Source: Coriobacteriia bacterium
Lineage (GTDB): Bacteria > Actinomycetota > Coriobacteriia > Anaerosomatales > PALSA-660
Direction: 5' to 3'
Length of the DNA: 64,000 bases
Assembly (NCBI GenBank): GCA_025361335.1
Contig: JANYAK010000003.1
Coordinates: 1 to 64,000 of the forward strand
In this document: piece after piece, positions 35,344 through 43,838 of the stretch
Layout of the letters: each line of letters opens with the position of its first letter
Position numbering within the stretch: position 1 is the first letter of the stretch
Program-made: the position numbers and the translations under genes
The notes under the pieces: model-generated
The model's database searches: none
What the model was told of the DNA's origin: nothing
Seen by the model: only the letters and a program-made list of their open reading frames with translations

Positions 35344-36015
35344 CTACCCCCCGAACGTCGAGAGGATCTGGAAGAGGCGCGGACCGCCGAACAGGTCGGC
35401 GATCGGGTAGACCGTCGCGCCGAAGTAGATCTGGATCACGTTCGGCACGAGGAACACCAGTGCGAGCACGATCATGAAGCCGTACCGCTCGAGCGAGCCG
35501 TAGGCGCGCAGAGCGTCCCCGGTCAGGAAGCGCTGGACCACGCGGCTGCCGTCGAGCGGCGGGATCGGGATCAGGTTGAAGAACGCCAGCACGAGGTTGA
35601 TCAGCGTCGAGAACGCGAAGATGTAGAGCACGACGTCCGGTGCACCGAATGCGGCGACCAGACGGAAGCCGATGCCCGCGAGCACGGCGAGCACCACGTT
35701 GCACATTGGACCGGCCGCTCCTGTGAGCAGCATGCCGTTCTGGTATGACACGCGCGTCATGCGCCGCGGGTCGATGGGAACCGGCTTGGCGTATCCCAAG
35801 GCGAATGTCCCGCCCGAAAGCAGCAGCATGATCGCGGGCATCAGGACGGTGCCCCACAAGTCGACGTGCGCGACCGGGTTCAGGGTCAGGCGCCCACTGT
35901 CTCGCGCCGTCGGATCTCCCAGGGTGAGCGCCATGTACCCATGCGACACCTCGTGCAGGATGATCGCCGGGATGATGAGCGCGAATCGCAGCAGGCTCAG
36001 CACGACATTCGACAT
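35344..36015 (-). CDS. M50-family site-2 protease-like membrane metallopeptidase
   Basis: 223 aa intramembrane metalloprotease. Zinc motif HEVSH (residues 21-25) in the first helix and the third ligand in NLIPIPPLDGSR. About five to six membrane segments, no PDZ domain, so it is the short YwhC/SpoIVFB-like type. Substrate unknown. M50 peptidase, trpS, scpA, scpB, rluB is a recurrent gene order in Gram-positives; here baeRF is interposed on the other strand. Confidence 0.88.
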   Translation of the reverse strand: MSNVVLSLLRFALIIPAIILHEVSHGYMALTLGDPTARDSGRLTLNPVAHVDLWGTVLMPAIMLLLSGGTFALGYAKPVPIDPRRMTRVSYQNGMLLTGAAGPMCNVVLAVLAGIGFRLVAAFGAPDVVLYIFAFSTLINLVLAFFNLIPIPPLDGSRVVQRFLTGDALRAYGSLERYGFMIVLALVFLVPNVIQIYFGATVYPIADLFGGPRLFQILSTFGG

Positions 36016-36030
36016 CGGCCGGTCTCCGTC

Positions 36031-38670
36031 CTAGTCCTTGGTGAGTCCCGCACGCGACGCTATCCGGCGCAGGTTGGCGAGTTCGGCCTCGCGCCCAACG
36101 GCACGACCATCGAGCCGGTCGGCCAAGGCAGCCGTCAGGATACCAGAGAAGGCCGGCGACGGCGCGTAGCCCATACCGACCAGGTCGTCGCCGCTCACGG
36201 CCGCGCGGACCCTCGACAGCGACGTCAGGTATCGATCGACGCGCTCCCGCACCACACCCTCGCCGAGGGCCCGCACGACCAACGTCGTTTCGGGCGCCAG
36301 CGAGGCCAGCAAGGAGTGAAGCCGGGCGTCTCCCATCGGCCGCTTGGAGTCCAGGGCCCGGATGGTGGCGGCTCCCCGCTGCGCCGTCTCGATGGCGGCA
36401 GCGCCCTGTTCGCGACCCAGCCGCAGCCAGCGGACCCACCGTTCCACGTCGCGCCGGCTGCCCGCGAACGCGAGCGCGGCGAGCAGAGCCGCCCGGTGCT
36501 TCGGCTGGCGCCCGCCGCCCGTCGGCGCCTCCGTCATGCCGGCCTCCAGCCGTTCCACGCGCTCAAGTGCCGCCGCGGGCTCGACTCCGGCCGGCAGCAA
36601 CCCCCGAAGTGCCCCCAACTGGTCCAGACGGCGCAGTGCCAAGACGGCCGACTCCTCTTCGAGGATGGCGAACAGCTCAGCGCGGATGCGCGCCCCCGAG
36701 ACGTCGTCCAGCAGGCCCATCTCGACCGCATGCTTCGCCAACGCGTACGTCGTCGGCTCCATGTTGAACCCGTAGCGGGTCTCGAACCGCGCAGCCCTCA
36801 GCACTCGCGTGGGGTCCTCCACGAACGACAGCGAGTGAAGCGCGCGGATCGCCCCCTTCTGCAGGTCGCGCAGGCCGCCGAAAGGGTCCGCCAGCGCACC
36901 GAAGCACTCGGGGTCCACACAGGCAGCCATGGCGTTGATGGAGAAGTCGCGCCGGAGGAGGTCCTGCCGCAAAGAGGAACGCTCGACGGTCGGCAGGGCG
37001 CCCGGGCGGGTGTAGTACTCGGTGCGAGCGCTGGTGACGTCCATGTGCAGCGTGTGCGATAGCACGAGAACGGCGGTCCCGAACCGGCGGTGCACCTTCA
37101 CGTAGCCCCCGAGACGCCGTGCCGCCTCCTCGGCGAACGCGATGCCATCTCCTTCGACGACCACATCGATGTCCAGGTTCGGCCGGCCCAGAAGCATGTC
37201 GCGGACGAAGCCTCCCACGACATGCGCGCGCAGCCCGCGCTCCTGAGCGAGCGCGCCGACGTGGTGGAGCGCCTCCCGCGCGTCTTCGGGGAGGAGCGCG
37301 TCGACCGTGCGCAGGAAGGCGCCGGAGGCCTCGCCCCGCGCCTGGGGCAGACCACGGTCGAGGTACGAGTCTCCGTGCTCCGCCCGCAGGACGTCCTTGC
37401 GCGTGACGATGCCCACGAGCCGCCCCCTCTCGATCACCGGCACGCGGCCGATGCTCTCGCGCGTCAGCAGGCTCTCCAACTCTCCCAGGCCGGTGCGCGG
37501 ACCGACCGTGAATATGTCGCGAGCCATGAACCCCTTCACGGGCGCGTGAGACAGCCCGTGCCGCACGGCCTTGTCGATGTCCTTGCGCGTGACCAGGCCC
37601 ACGACGGTGTCGCCGTCCACGACCGGCAGGGCGCCGTGCCCCCAGCGGAGCATGAGCTCCCCCGCCTCCCTCATCGTGGCTTCGGGCGCGATCGTGCGCA
37701 CTGGTCTGGAAGCGATGTCACCGGCGGTGAGCGGCGCACGGATCTCGGACTCGAGCGCCACACGCAGCCGCGCGATGGTCTCGTCCAGGTCGGCGCCGCG
37801 CAGCGCGGCCGAAGCGGCCTGAGCGTGTCCCCCGCCTCCCAGATGAGCCAGCACCGCGCCGATGTGCACCTCGGCCAGCCTGCTGCGCCCGACCACGTGC
37901 ACGCGGTCGGGCATGGACACGACCGCGACGGCGACTCGATACCCCATGTCCTCCACGATGTGGTGCGTCACGACGCTCGCGGAGTCCACATACACGTCGG
38001 ACGAAGCGCGCCCGACGGCCACCTTCTGCCCGTGGATCTCCCACACTTCGAGGTCCCGCGCCATGGCATCGAGAAGTGCTCTCTGTTCCTGCGTGAGCGG
38101 ACGTGAGAGGAACTGGTTCACGACCTCCATGTCGGCGCCCGCCGCCATGAGGAAGGCGACGGCATCGGCGTCCGCCGGCGTCGAACCCGGGTAGGTGAGC
38201 GATCCCGTGTCCTCGTGGATGCCCAGCAGGATCGCCGACGCCTCGAGCGGCGTGAGGGTGATACCGCGATCGCGCAGTTCGCGCGCCAGGATCGTCGTCG
38301 TCGCTCCCGTGATCTCGGAGCGATCCTCGGCGCGCTGCAGGTCGTCCGGCGTGCGCGGGTGATGGTCGTAGACGATCACCTCGACGGCGGGATCGCGCGC
38401 CAGCCGACCCAGCTCCCCGATCCGGTCGGCGTCCCGTGTGTCCACCATGACGAGCCGCTCCACGGCGCCGAAGTCCAACCCTTTGAGGTCGGTGAACTCG
38501 AGCAGCCCCTCGTGCAGGTTGTGGAACTCCCGAACGTTGGCGTTCTGAGTCCCCAGAAAGACACCCTTGGCCCCGGGGAACAGCCTGGTCGCGGCGACGG
38601 TCGCGCCGTACGCGTCGAAGTCGGGGTTCGCGTGCCCGACGACGATCGTCACTGCGGCGGCTCGGTGCAC
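36031..38670 (-). CDS. DHH - CBS pair - tRNA nucleotidyltransferase fusion
   Basis: 879 aa in three parts. Residues 1 to about 305 are a DHH/DHHA1 phosphoesterase (GHANPDFDAYG, DTRDADR, DHHPRTP, GGGGHAQAAS). About 320-435 are two CBS domains (DIASRPVRTIAPEATMREA..., ARDIFTVGPRTGLGEL...). From about 460 onward is a class II poly(A)/tRNA nucleotidyltransferase (GGFVRDMLLGRPNLDIDVVVEGDG, RRDFSINAMA, DPTRVLRAARFETRYGF). Similar fusions occur as A-adding or CCA enzymes in some bacteria. GTG at 38670 has GGGAG seven bases upstream. Confidence 0.9.
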   Translation of the reverse strand: MHRAAAVTIVVGHANPDFDAYGATVAATRLFPGAKGVFLGTQNANVREFHNLHEGLLEFTDLKGLDFGAVERLVMVDTRDADRIGELGRLARDPAVEVIVYDHHPRTPDDLQRAEDRSEITGATTTILARELRDRGITLTPLEASAILLGIHEDTGSLTYPGSTPADADAVAFLMAAGADMEVVNQFLSRPLTQEQRALLDAMARDLEVWEIHGQKVAVGRASSDVYVDSASVVTHHIVEDMGYRVAVAVVSMPDRVHVVGRSRLAEVHIGAVLAHLGGGGHAQAASAALRGADLDETIARLRVALESEIRAPLTAGDIASRPVRTIAPEATMREAGELMLRWGHGALPVVDGDTVVGLVTRKDIDKAVRHGLSHAPVKGFMARDIFTVGPRTGLGELESLLTRESIGRVPVIERGRLVGIVTRKDVLRAEHGDSYLDRGLPQARGEASGAFLRTVDALLPEDAREALHHVGALAQERGLRAHVVGGFVRDMLLGRPNLDIDVVVEGDGIAFAEEAARRLGGYVKVHRRFGTAVLVLSHTLHMDVTSARTEYYTRPGALPTVERSSLRQDLLRRDFSINAMAACVDPECFGALADPFGGLRDLQKGAIRALHSLSFVEDPTRVLRAARFETRYGFNMEPTTYALAKHAVEMGLLDDVSGARIRAELFAILEEESAVLALRRLDQLGALRGLLPAGVEPAAALERVERLEAGMTEAPTGGGRQPKHRAALLAALAFAGSRRDVERWVRWLRLGREQGAAAIETAQRGAATIRALDSKRPMGDARLHSLLASLAPETTLVVRALGEGVVRERVDRYLTSLSRVRAAVSGDDLVGMGYAPSPAFSGILTAALADRLDGRAVGREAELANLRRIASRAGLTKD

Positions 38671-38681
38671 GAAGGGGCTCC

Positions 38682-40007
38682 CTACAGGTCGTGGAACAGC
38701 GGCCGGGGTGCCACGACGGCGCTCGCGACGCGTACCGCCCGCATGAGCCGGGCCTCTCCCGCGGCCAGCAGGTCCGCATCGGCGGCGTGGAGCGTGGCAA
38801 GCGGCGTCCCCGACTCGATCCGGTCCCCGACCTTCGCATGAAGGACGATGCCCGCGGCGGGGTCGATGGCGTCCTCCTTGCGCGCCCGGCCGGCGCCCAT
38901 CACCATCGCCGCGCGACCGATGCCCTCGGCGTTCCACGACTGTACCCAGCCAGCCGCCGGCGCCCCGATCGTCCTGGTCACCGCGGACAACGGAAGCACG
39001 TCGGGGTCGTCCGCGACCCGCGGATCCCCGCCCTGCGACGCCACCCAGCTTTTGAACTTCTCCAGCGCGCGCCCGGTGCGGATCGACTCTCTCAGCAGCT
39101 CGCGCGCGCCATCCTCCTCGGTCGACCGACCCCCGAGCACCAGCATCTTGGCGCCCAGCGCCACGCACAGGTCGGTGAGGTCCTTCGGCCCATCTCCGCG
39201 TAACGTCGAGATGGCCTCACGCACCTCCAGCGCATTGCCAACGGCGTGCCCGAGGGGCTGGTCCATGTCCGTCATGACGCACACGATCCGGCGACCAAGC
39301 GAGGCGCCGACGCGGGCGAGCTCACGCGCCAGGATGCGCGCATCGGCCTCCGTCTTCATGAAGGCGCCGCTCCCGACTTTGACGTCGAGCACGATCGCGT
39401 CCGCACCGCCCGCGATCTTCTTGCTGATGATCGACCCGACGATGAGCGGGACCGACGGCACCGTCCCCGTCACGTCCCGGAGCGCGTACATCTTCTTGTC
39501 CGCCGGGTCGATGTCGGGCGTCTGCGCGATGACCGCGACCCCGACCGTCCCGACCATCCGCACGAACGAATCGACGTCCCATTCCACCCGGAAGCCCGGG
39601 ATCGACTCCAGCTTGTCGAGCGTGCCGCCCGTGTGACCGAGGCCGCGGCCGCTCATCTTGGCGATCGGCACGCCGCAGCTGGCCACAAGGGGCGCCAGCA
39701 CCAGGGTCGTCTTGTCCCCCACCCCGCCCGTCGAGTGCTTGTCGACCTTCACGCCGGGGATGGACGACAAGTCGATGACGCGGCCCGAGCGCGCCATGGC
39801 GTCGGTCAGCGACACCGACTCGTCGTCGTCGAGCCCGTTGATGAACGCCGCCATCAGCCAGGCGGCCATCTGGTAGTCGGGCATCTCGCCGGACACGAAC
39901 GCCGACGTCAACCGCTGGAAATCCGCCAGGGTATGCGCGCCGCCGTCGCGCTTGATCTCGATCAGTTCCTCGAGCGAGCGTCCCGCCTCATCGTCCGTTG
40001 CCGGCAT
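38682..40007 (-). CDS. deoA: Pyrimidine-nucleoside (thymidine) phosphorylase
   Basis: 441 aa nucleoside phosphorylase class II, splitting thymidine/uridine with phosphate to base and (deoxy)ribose 1-phosphate. Motifs KHSTGGVGDKTTL, MSGRGLGHTGGTLDKLESIPGF, the SIISKKIAGGADAIVLDVKVGSGAFMK block and a C-terminal lipoyl-like PYNP domain (AGIVLHAKVGDRIESGTPLATLHA). It overlaps deoB by 20 bp; the sugar phosphate it makes is DeoB's substrate. Confidence 0.94.
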   Translation of the reverse strand: MPATDDEAGRSLEELIEIKRDGGAHTLADFQRLTSAFVSGEMPDYQMAAWLMAAFINGLDDDESVSLTDAMARSGRVIDLSSIPGVKVDKHSTGGVGDKTTLVLAPLVASCGVPIAKMSGRGLGHTGGTLDKLESIPGFRVEWDVDSFVRMVGTVGVAVIAQTPDIDPADKKMYALRDVTGTVPSVPLIVGSIISKKIAGGADAIVLDVKVGSGAFMKTEADARILARELARVGASLGRRIVCVMTDMDQPLGHAVGNALEVREAISTLRGDGPKDLTDLCVALGAKMLVLGGRSTEEDGARELLRESIRTGRALEKFKSWVASQGGDPRVADDPDVLPLSAVTRTIGAPAAGWVQSWNAEGIGRAAMVMGAGRARKEDAIDPAAGIVLHAKVGDRIESGTPLATLHAADADLLAAGEARLMRAVRVASAVVAPRPLFHDL

Positions 40008-41196
40008 CGCGCACCTCCTTCAGGAAGGAGGTTCCCCTCCCGCAGGTTCCAGCGACACCGTAGAAGTCCAGCACCGTCTCGCCGATGTCGGCGAACGTGG
40101 CGCGGGTCCCGAGATCGACGCCCCGGTCCACGCCCTTCATCTTGGCGATGAGCGGCGTGTACTCGCGGCTGTGGTCGGTCGACGCCATCGTCGGGTCGCA
40201 CCCGTGGTCGGCCGTGACGATGAGCAGATCGCCCTCAATCATCGCGGCGAGCAGGTCCGGCATGCGCGCGTCGACAGCCTCGAGCCCCGCCGCATATCCG
40301 GCGACGTCGTTGCGATGCCCCCACACCATGTCGAAGTCCACCAGGTTGGCGAACACGAAGCCCACCGAGTCGGACGCCACGCGCGCGACGAGATGGTCGA
40401 ACCCGTCCATGTTGTCGGTGGAGTGCGGCGACTCACAGATGCCCCTCCACGCGAAGATCTCGCCGATCTTGCCGATGCCGTAGCACGGGGTACCGGCCGC
40501 GGTCAGGATGTCCAGGACCGTTGGTTCCGACGGTTCGAGGGCGAAGTCGCGCCGACGATGAGTCCGTGTGTATTCGCCGTCGACGGGACCGATGAACGGC
40601 CGCGCGATCACCCGCCCGACGGCGTGCTCGCCCACGCACACCCGCGTTCGAGCGATCGAGCACAGCCGGTAGAGCTCCTCGATGGGGATGACGTTCTCGT
40701 GGGCGGCGATCTGGAAGACCGAGTCCGCGGACGTGTACACGATGGGCCATCCGGTCCGCACGTGCTCGTCGCCCAGGTCCTGGATGATCGCGGTGCCCGA
40801 GGCTGCGTGGTTTCCCAGCCAGCGGAGGCCGGTCTCCCGGACGAACGCGTCCATGACCTCGTCGGGGAAGCCCGCAGGGTACGTCGGGAAGGGATGCGTG
40901 AGACGCATCCCCATCATCTCCCAGTGCCCGGTGGTGGTGTCCTTGCCCGCGGACGCCTCGGCGTTGCGACCGAATGACGCGGTGGGCGCTGGGTCGGGCT
41001 CCACCCCCATGACCTCCGTCACGTGTCCGAGCCCCATCGACCCGAGGTTCGGCATGCGAAGTCCACCGGCGGCCCGCGCCGTGTTCCCCAGTGTGTTGGA
41101 ACCGACGTCACCGTACTCGGCGGCATCAGGCAACTCGCCGCACCCGACACTGTCGAGCACGAGAACGACCGCCCGGGGAGCGCGGGAACCGTCCAT
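39988..41196 (-). CDS. deoB: Phosphopentomutase
   Basis: DeoB (402 aa), alkaline-phosphatase-fold mutase interconverting (deoxy)ribose 1- and 5-phosphate. Metal sites: VLVLDSVGCGELPDA, SNTLGNTA, GKDTTTGHWEMMG (phosphorylated Thr), NLVDFDMVWGHRND and TADHGCDPTMASTDHSREYTPL. Start at ATG 41196 (GGAGG seven bases upstream). Forms a nucleoside salvage pair with deoA. Confidence 0.95.
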   Translation of the reverse strand: MDGSRAPRAVVLVLDSVGCGELPDAAEYGDVGSNTLGNTARAAGGLRMPNLGSMGLGHVTEVMGVEPDPAPTASFGRNAEASAGKDTTTGHWEMMGMRLTHPFPTYPAGFPDEVMDAFVRETGLRWLGNHAASGTAIIQDLGDEHVRTGWPIVYTSADSVFQIAAHENVIPIEELYRLCSIARTRVCVGEHAVGRVIARPFIGPVDGEYTRTHRRRDFALEPSEPTVLDILTAAGTPCYGIGKIGEIFAWRGICESPHSTDNMDGFDHLVARVASDSVGFVFANLVDFDMVWGHRNDVAGYAAGLEAVDARMPDLLAAMIEGDLLIVTADHGCDPTMASTDHSREYTPLIAKMKGVDRGVDLGTRATFADIGETVLDFYGVAGTCGRGTSFLKEVRDAGNGR

Positions 41197-41252
41197 CAAG
41201 AGTCCTCCCGTCAGCGGCGCCACAGCGACGCCGCGGCGGGCGCATCGAATGG

Positions 41253-42935
41253 TCAGATGACTACCCGAACGACTTCTTCGATGCTGGTGAGTCCGCTCGC
41301 GACCTTCTCCATGGCATCCTGCCGCAGCGTACGCATGCCGTGTTCGACCGCAAGAGCCCGCAGCTGATCGGCCGGCGCCTCACGCAGGAACGCCTTGCGC
41401 AGGTCGTCGTCCATGACCATCACCTCGAACAGCCCCACTCGTCCGCGATAGCCGGTGTTCAAACACGACTCGCACCCGCCCGGGCCGTATACGGTGGTCC
41501 GCGCCGCCTCCTCGGGATCCACACCCAGCCCGACCCACGCCTCCGAGGGCACGTCCACGACCTGCCGGCACTCGGGGCACAGCCTGCGCACGATCCGCTG
41601 ACCGATGACCGCAAGCACGGCGGACGACGTCACGAACGGCGCCACCTTCATATCCGCGAGGCGGCTCAGCGCCGATGGCGCATCGCTGGTGTGGATGGAC
41701 GAGAGAACGAGATGCCCGGTCAGCGCTCCGTGCATCGCGATCTCCGCCGTCTCGGGATCGCGCAGCTCGCTCACCATCACGACGTCGGGGTCGGATCGCA
41801 TGGCATGTCGCAGGCCCGAGGCCATGCTGAGTCCCAGCTTCGGGTTCACGCTGATCTGGGTGACCCCGGCCAACTGGTACTGGATCGGGTCCTCGACCGT
41901 GATGAGCTTGCGGCTCGTCTCGTTCAGGATCCTGAGGGCCGCATACTGCGTCATGGACTTGCCCGAGCCGGTCGGTCCGGCGAACAGGATCGCGCCGTAG
42001 GGCCGCGCGAGCAGGGACCGTACCTGCACCAGATGGTCCTCGCGCAAGCCCAGGTTCTCCAACTCCAGGGGGGTCAGCCCCTGGTTGAGCACCCGGATCA
42101 CGATGGACTCGCCGTGCACCGCGGGCAGAGAGGTCACGCGGAAGTCGACCCCGCGCCCGTCCACCACCGTGCGGATGCAGCCCTCCTGGGGGCGGCGGCG
42201 CTCGGTGATGTTCATGTCCGCCATGATCTTGATGCGCGATGCGATCTCGGCGCTCGCGCTTCGCGGCAGGCGGGTCGCCTCGTGGAGCACGCCGTCGACC
42301 CGGAATCGCACGACCACCTCGGTCGCGCCGGGCTCGATGTGGATGTCGCTTGCGCGGCCCGATATCGCGTCGCGGATCAGCTGGTTCACGAGCCGGACCA
42401 TGGGCGCGTCCGGCCCGGCCGCGATCGCGTGACCGGCGTCCCGTGCCGGCTCCTCGGACCCCGGCCCGGAGACGGCCTCGAGCGCGTCTTGGATGGCGCC
42501 GTTCGAGGACATGTACTTCTCGATGGCGCTGCGGAGATCGCGCTCGGTGGACACAACGACGCGTGCCTTGAGTCCCGAGCGTAGCTCGATCTCGTCGATC
42601 GCCCCGAGGTCCAGGGGGTCCGCCATGGCCACCACGACGGCCCCGTCCTCGCGACCGATCGGGATGATGAGCCTGCGCCGGGCCACTCGCTCCGGGAGAA
42701 GTGCGACGACGTCGCGATCGATCGGGCACGTCGCCAGATCCACGCGCTCGAGCCCCTTCTGCTGTGCCAGCACGTCGGCCAGCCGCTCCTCGCTCAGCAT
42801 GCGCTGCTCCACCAAGATGGTCCCGAGCCGTCCGCCGTTCCTGAGCTGGAGACCGAGGGCCTGGTCGAGTTGATCGCGGCTGATGGCGCCGGCACCGACG
42901 AGGAGCTCCCCCAGCCGCCTCCGCATGTACCCCAT
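41253..42935 (-). CDS. Type IV pilus / type II secretion assembly ATPase (PilB/GspE)
   Basis: 560 aa. N-terminal MshEN domain (about 1-145, RRRLGELLVGAGAISRDQLDQAL). The ATPase core (about 175-560) has Asp box ASDIHIEP, Walker A GPTGSGKSMT (usual GPTGSGKTTT), Walker B DVVMVSELRDPETAEIA (usual GEIRD), His box GHLVLSSIHTSDA and the tetracysteine CPEC/CESC. No other pilus or secretion gene is adjacent, so its partner machine must lie elsewhere. MshEN domains can bind c-di-GMP. Confidence 0.88.
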   Translation of the reverse strand: MGYMRRRLGELLVGAGAISRDQLDQALGLQLRNGGRLGTILVEQRMLSEERLADVLAQQKGLERVDLATCPIDRDVVALLPERVARRRLIIPIGREDGAVVVAMADPLDLGAIDEIELRSGLKARVVVSTERDLRSAIEKYMSSNGAIQDALEAVSGPGSEEPARDAGHAIAAGPDAPMVRLVNQLIRDAISGRASDIHIEPGATEVVVRFRVDGVLHEATRLPRSASAEIASRIKIMADMNITERRRPQEGCIRTVVDGRGVDFRVTSLPAVHGESIVIRVLNQGLTPLELENLGLREDHLVQVRSLLARPYGAILFAGPTGSGKSMTQYAALRILNETSRKLITVEDPIQYQLAGVTQISVNPKLGLSMASGLRHAMRSDPDVVMVSELRDPETAEIAMHGALTGHLVLSSIHTSDAPSALSRLADMKVAPFVTSSAVLAVIGQRIVRRLCPECRQVVDVPSEAWVGLGVDPEEAARTTVYGPGGCESCLNTGYRGRVGLFEVMVMDDDLRKAFLREAPADQLRALAVEHGMRTLRQDAMEKVASGLTSIEEVVRVVI

Positions 42936-42938
42936 GAG

Positions 42939-43235
42939 CTACGCGCTCCTTCTGGCGAGCCCGAGCGCCCACTCCCCGCACAGCAGAAGCGCGACGGTCG
43001 CGGCGGCGTCGAAGAGGAACACACCTCCATACGGCGTTCGCACGGAGGCGATGCCGAATGGGATGATGGCGAACTTGCTCAGCGCGAGAAGGCCCCGGCC
43101 CCATTCTGAGGCGGACCACGATCCGAAGTACAACGTGACGAGATGCGCCAGGGCCACGACCACGGCTACCGCGATCAGGTCCGCCAGCAGCGTGATGATC
43201 CACCGTGCCGGTGACGAGGACTTGGGAGAAGGCAT
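42939..43235 (-). CDS. Small membrane protein, unknown
   Basis: 98 aa with three hydrophobic segments (WIITLLADLIAVAVVVALAHLVTLYF, LLALSKFAIIPFGIASV, VFLFDAAATVALLLCGEWALGL) and a basic N-terminus. No family recognised. It lies 3 bp upstream of the PilB-like ATPase gene and is probably cotranscribed with it. The 126 bp to the next upstream gene shows no clear terminator. Confidence 0.7.
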   Translation of the reverse strand: MPSPKSSSPARWIITLLADLIAVAVVVALAHLVTLYFGSWSASEWGRGLLALSKFAIIPFGIASVRTPYGGVFLFDAAATVALLLCGEWALGLARRSA

Positions 43236-43361
43236 CGTGTTCCTTCGCGTGGCGCGGTGATCGACGGGGCCATTATCCTCGAACGGACTCGACAGGGGAA
43301 ACGACCCCGCCGGCCCCGCCTCTGGCGACTGACCTGCCCGCGTGCGCGCGAGAAGCCCCTG

Positions 43362-43631
43362 TCAGCGGATGGAGTCCGAGATGATCCGTCCGATCATCTT
43401 GGCGGCGACCTCGTCCCCCGTGACCCCCGCGCTCTCGAGCAACGCGCGCCCCGTTGCAACGCGATCGTCACGCGTCGCCGGCGAGTCCTCGAGCTGCCGC
43501 CGAACCCGAGCGACGAACTCGTCCGAGATCCCTTCGGCAGAAGTGAACCTCTGACCCGCGCCATTGCTCGTTCTGGGCTGTGTATGCAGGTATTCCAGCG
43601 CGAGCCGGACCTGCTGTTCGGAGATGATCAT
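43362..43631 (-). CDS. Small FlgM-like protein
   Basis: 89 aa, charged and helical, no cysteine. The pattern RVRRQLEDSPATRDDRVATGRALLE...GDEVAAKMIGRIISDS loosely recalls the helical C-terminal part of anti-sigma-28 factor FlgM, but no flagellar gene is nearby, so this is tentative. ATG at 43631 lacks a visible Shine-Dalgarno sequence; the bases upstream form a structured GC-rich leader (43640-43760). Confidence 0.5.
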   Translation of the reverse strand: MIISEQQVRLALEYLHTQPRTSNGAGQRFTSAEGISDEFVARVRRQLEDSPATRDDRVATGRALLESAGVTGDEVAAKMIGRIISDSIR

Positions 43632-43699
43632 GGGCTGTGTATCGGCACCGCTCGCACCGGACTTGACCCATCAGAGACTGCCGGAAGGGCCCCACCAAT

Positions 43700-43760
43700 A
43701 GGCGAGCCCCAAGGCCGGCACCTTGAGGCTCAGGGGTAAGGGTGTTGCCGTAGCAACGCT
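43700..43760. other. Paired hairpins in the 207-bp nuoN-to-43631 spacer
   Basis: Two clean stems: an 11-bp stem GAGCCCCAAGG/CCTTGAGGCTC (43704-43731) with a 6-base loop, and a GTTGC/GCAAC stem with a tetraloop (43744-43757). Neither is followed by a T tract. They may form a cis-regulatory leader of the FlgM-like gene. I considered c-di-GMP riboswitch classes and did not find their conserved core. Confidence 0.5.
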
Positions 43761-43838
43761 CCCGAGTGCATAGTACCCAATCCGGCGGATCGACCGCAAT
43801 ACTCTCCCGCGTCCGTCGGAACAGCGCGCGCACAGCCG

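Noticed and set aside
36031-39168. 1045-aa start for the DHH-CBS-nucleotidyltransferase protein
   Set aside because: The first 166 codons lie inside deoA; GTG 38670 has a proper SD and precedes the DHH motif.
43632-43838. c-di-GMP-I/II riboswitch
   Set aside because: The conserved cores (for example GACGCAAAGCC) are absent on both strands; only generic hairpins are seen.
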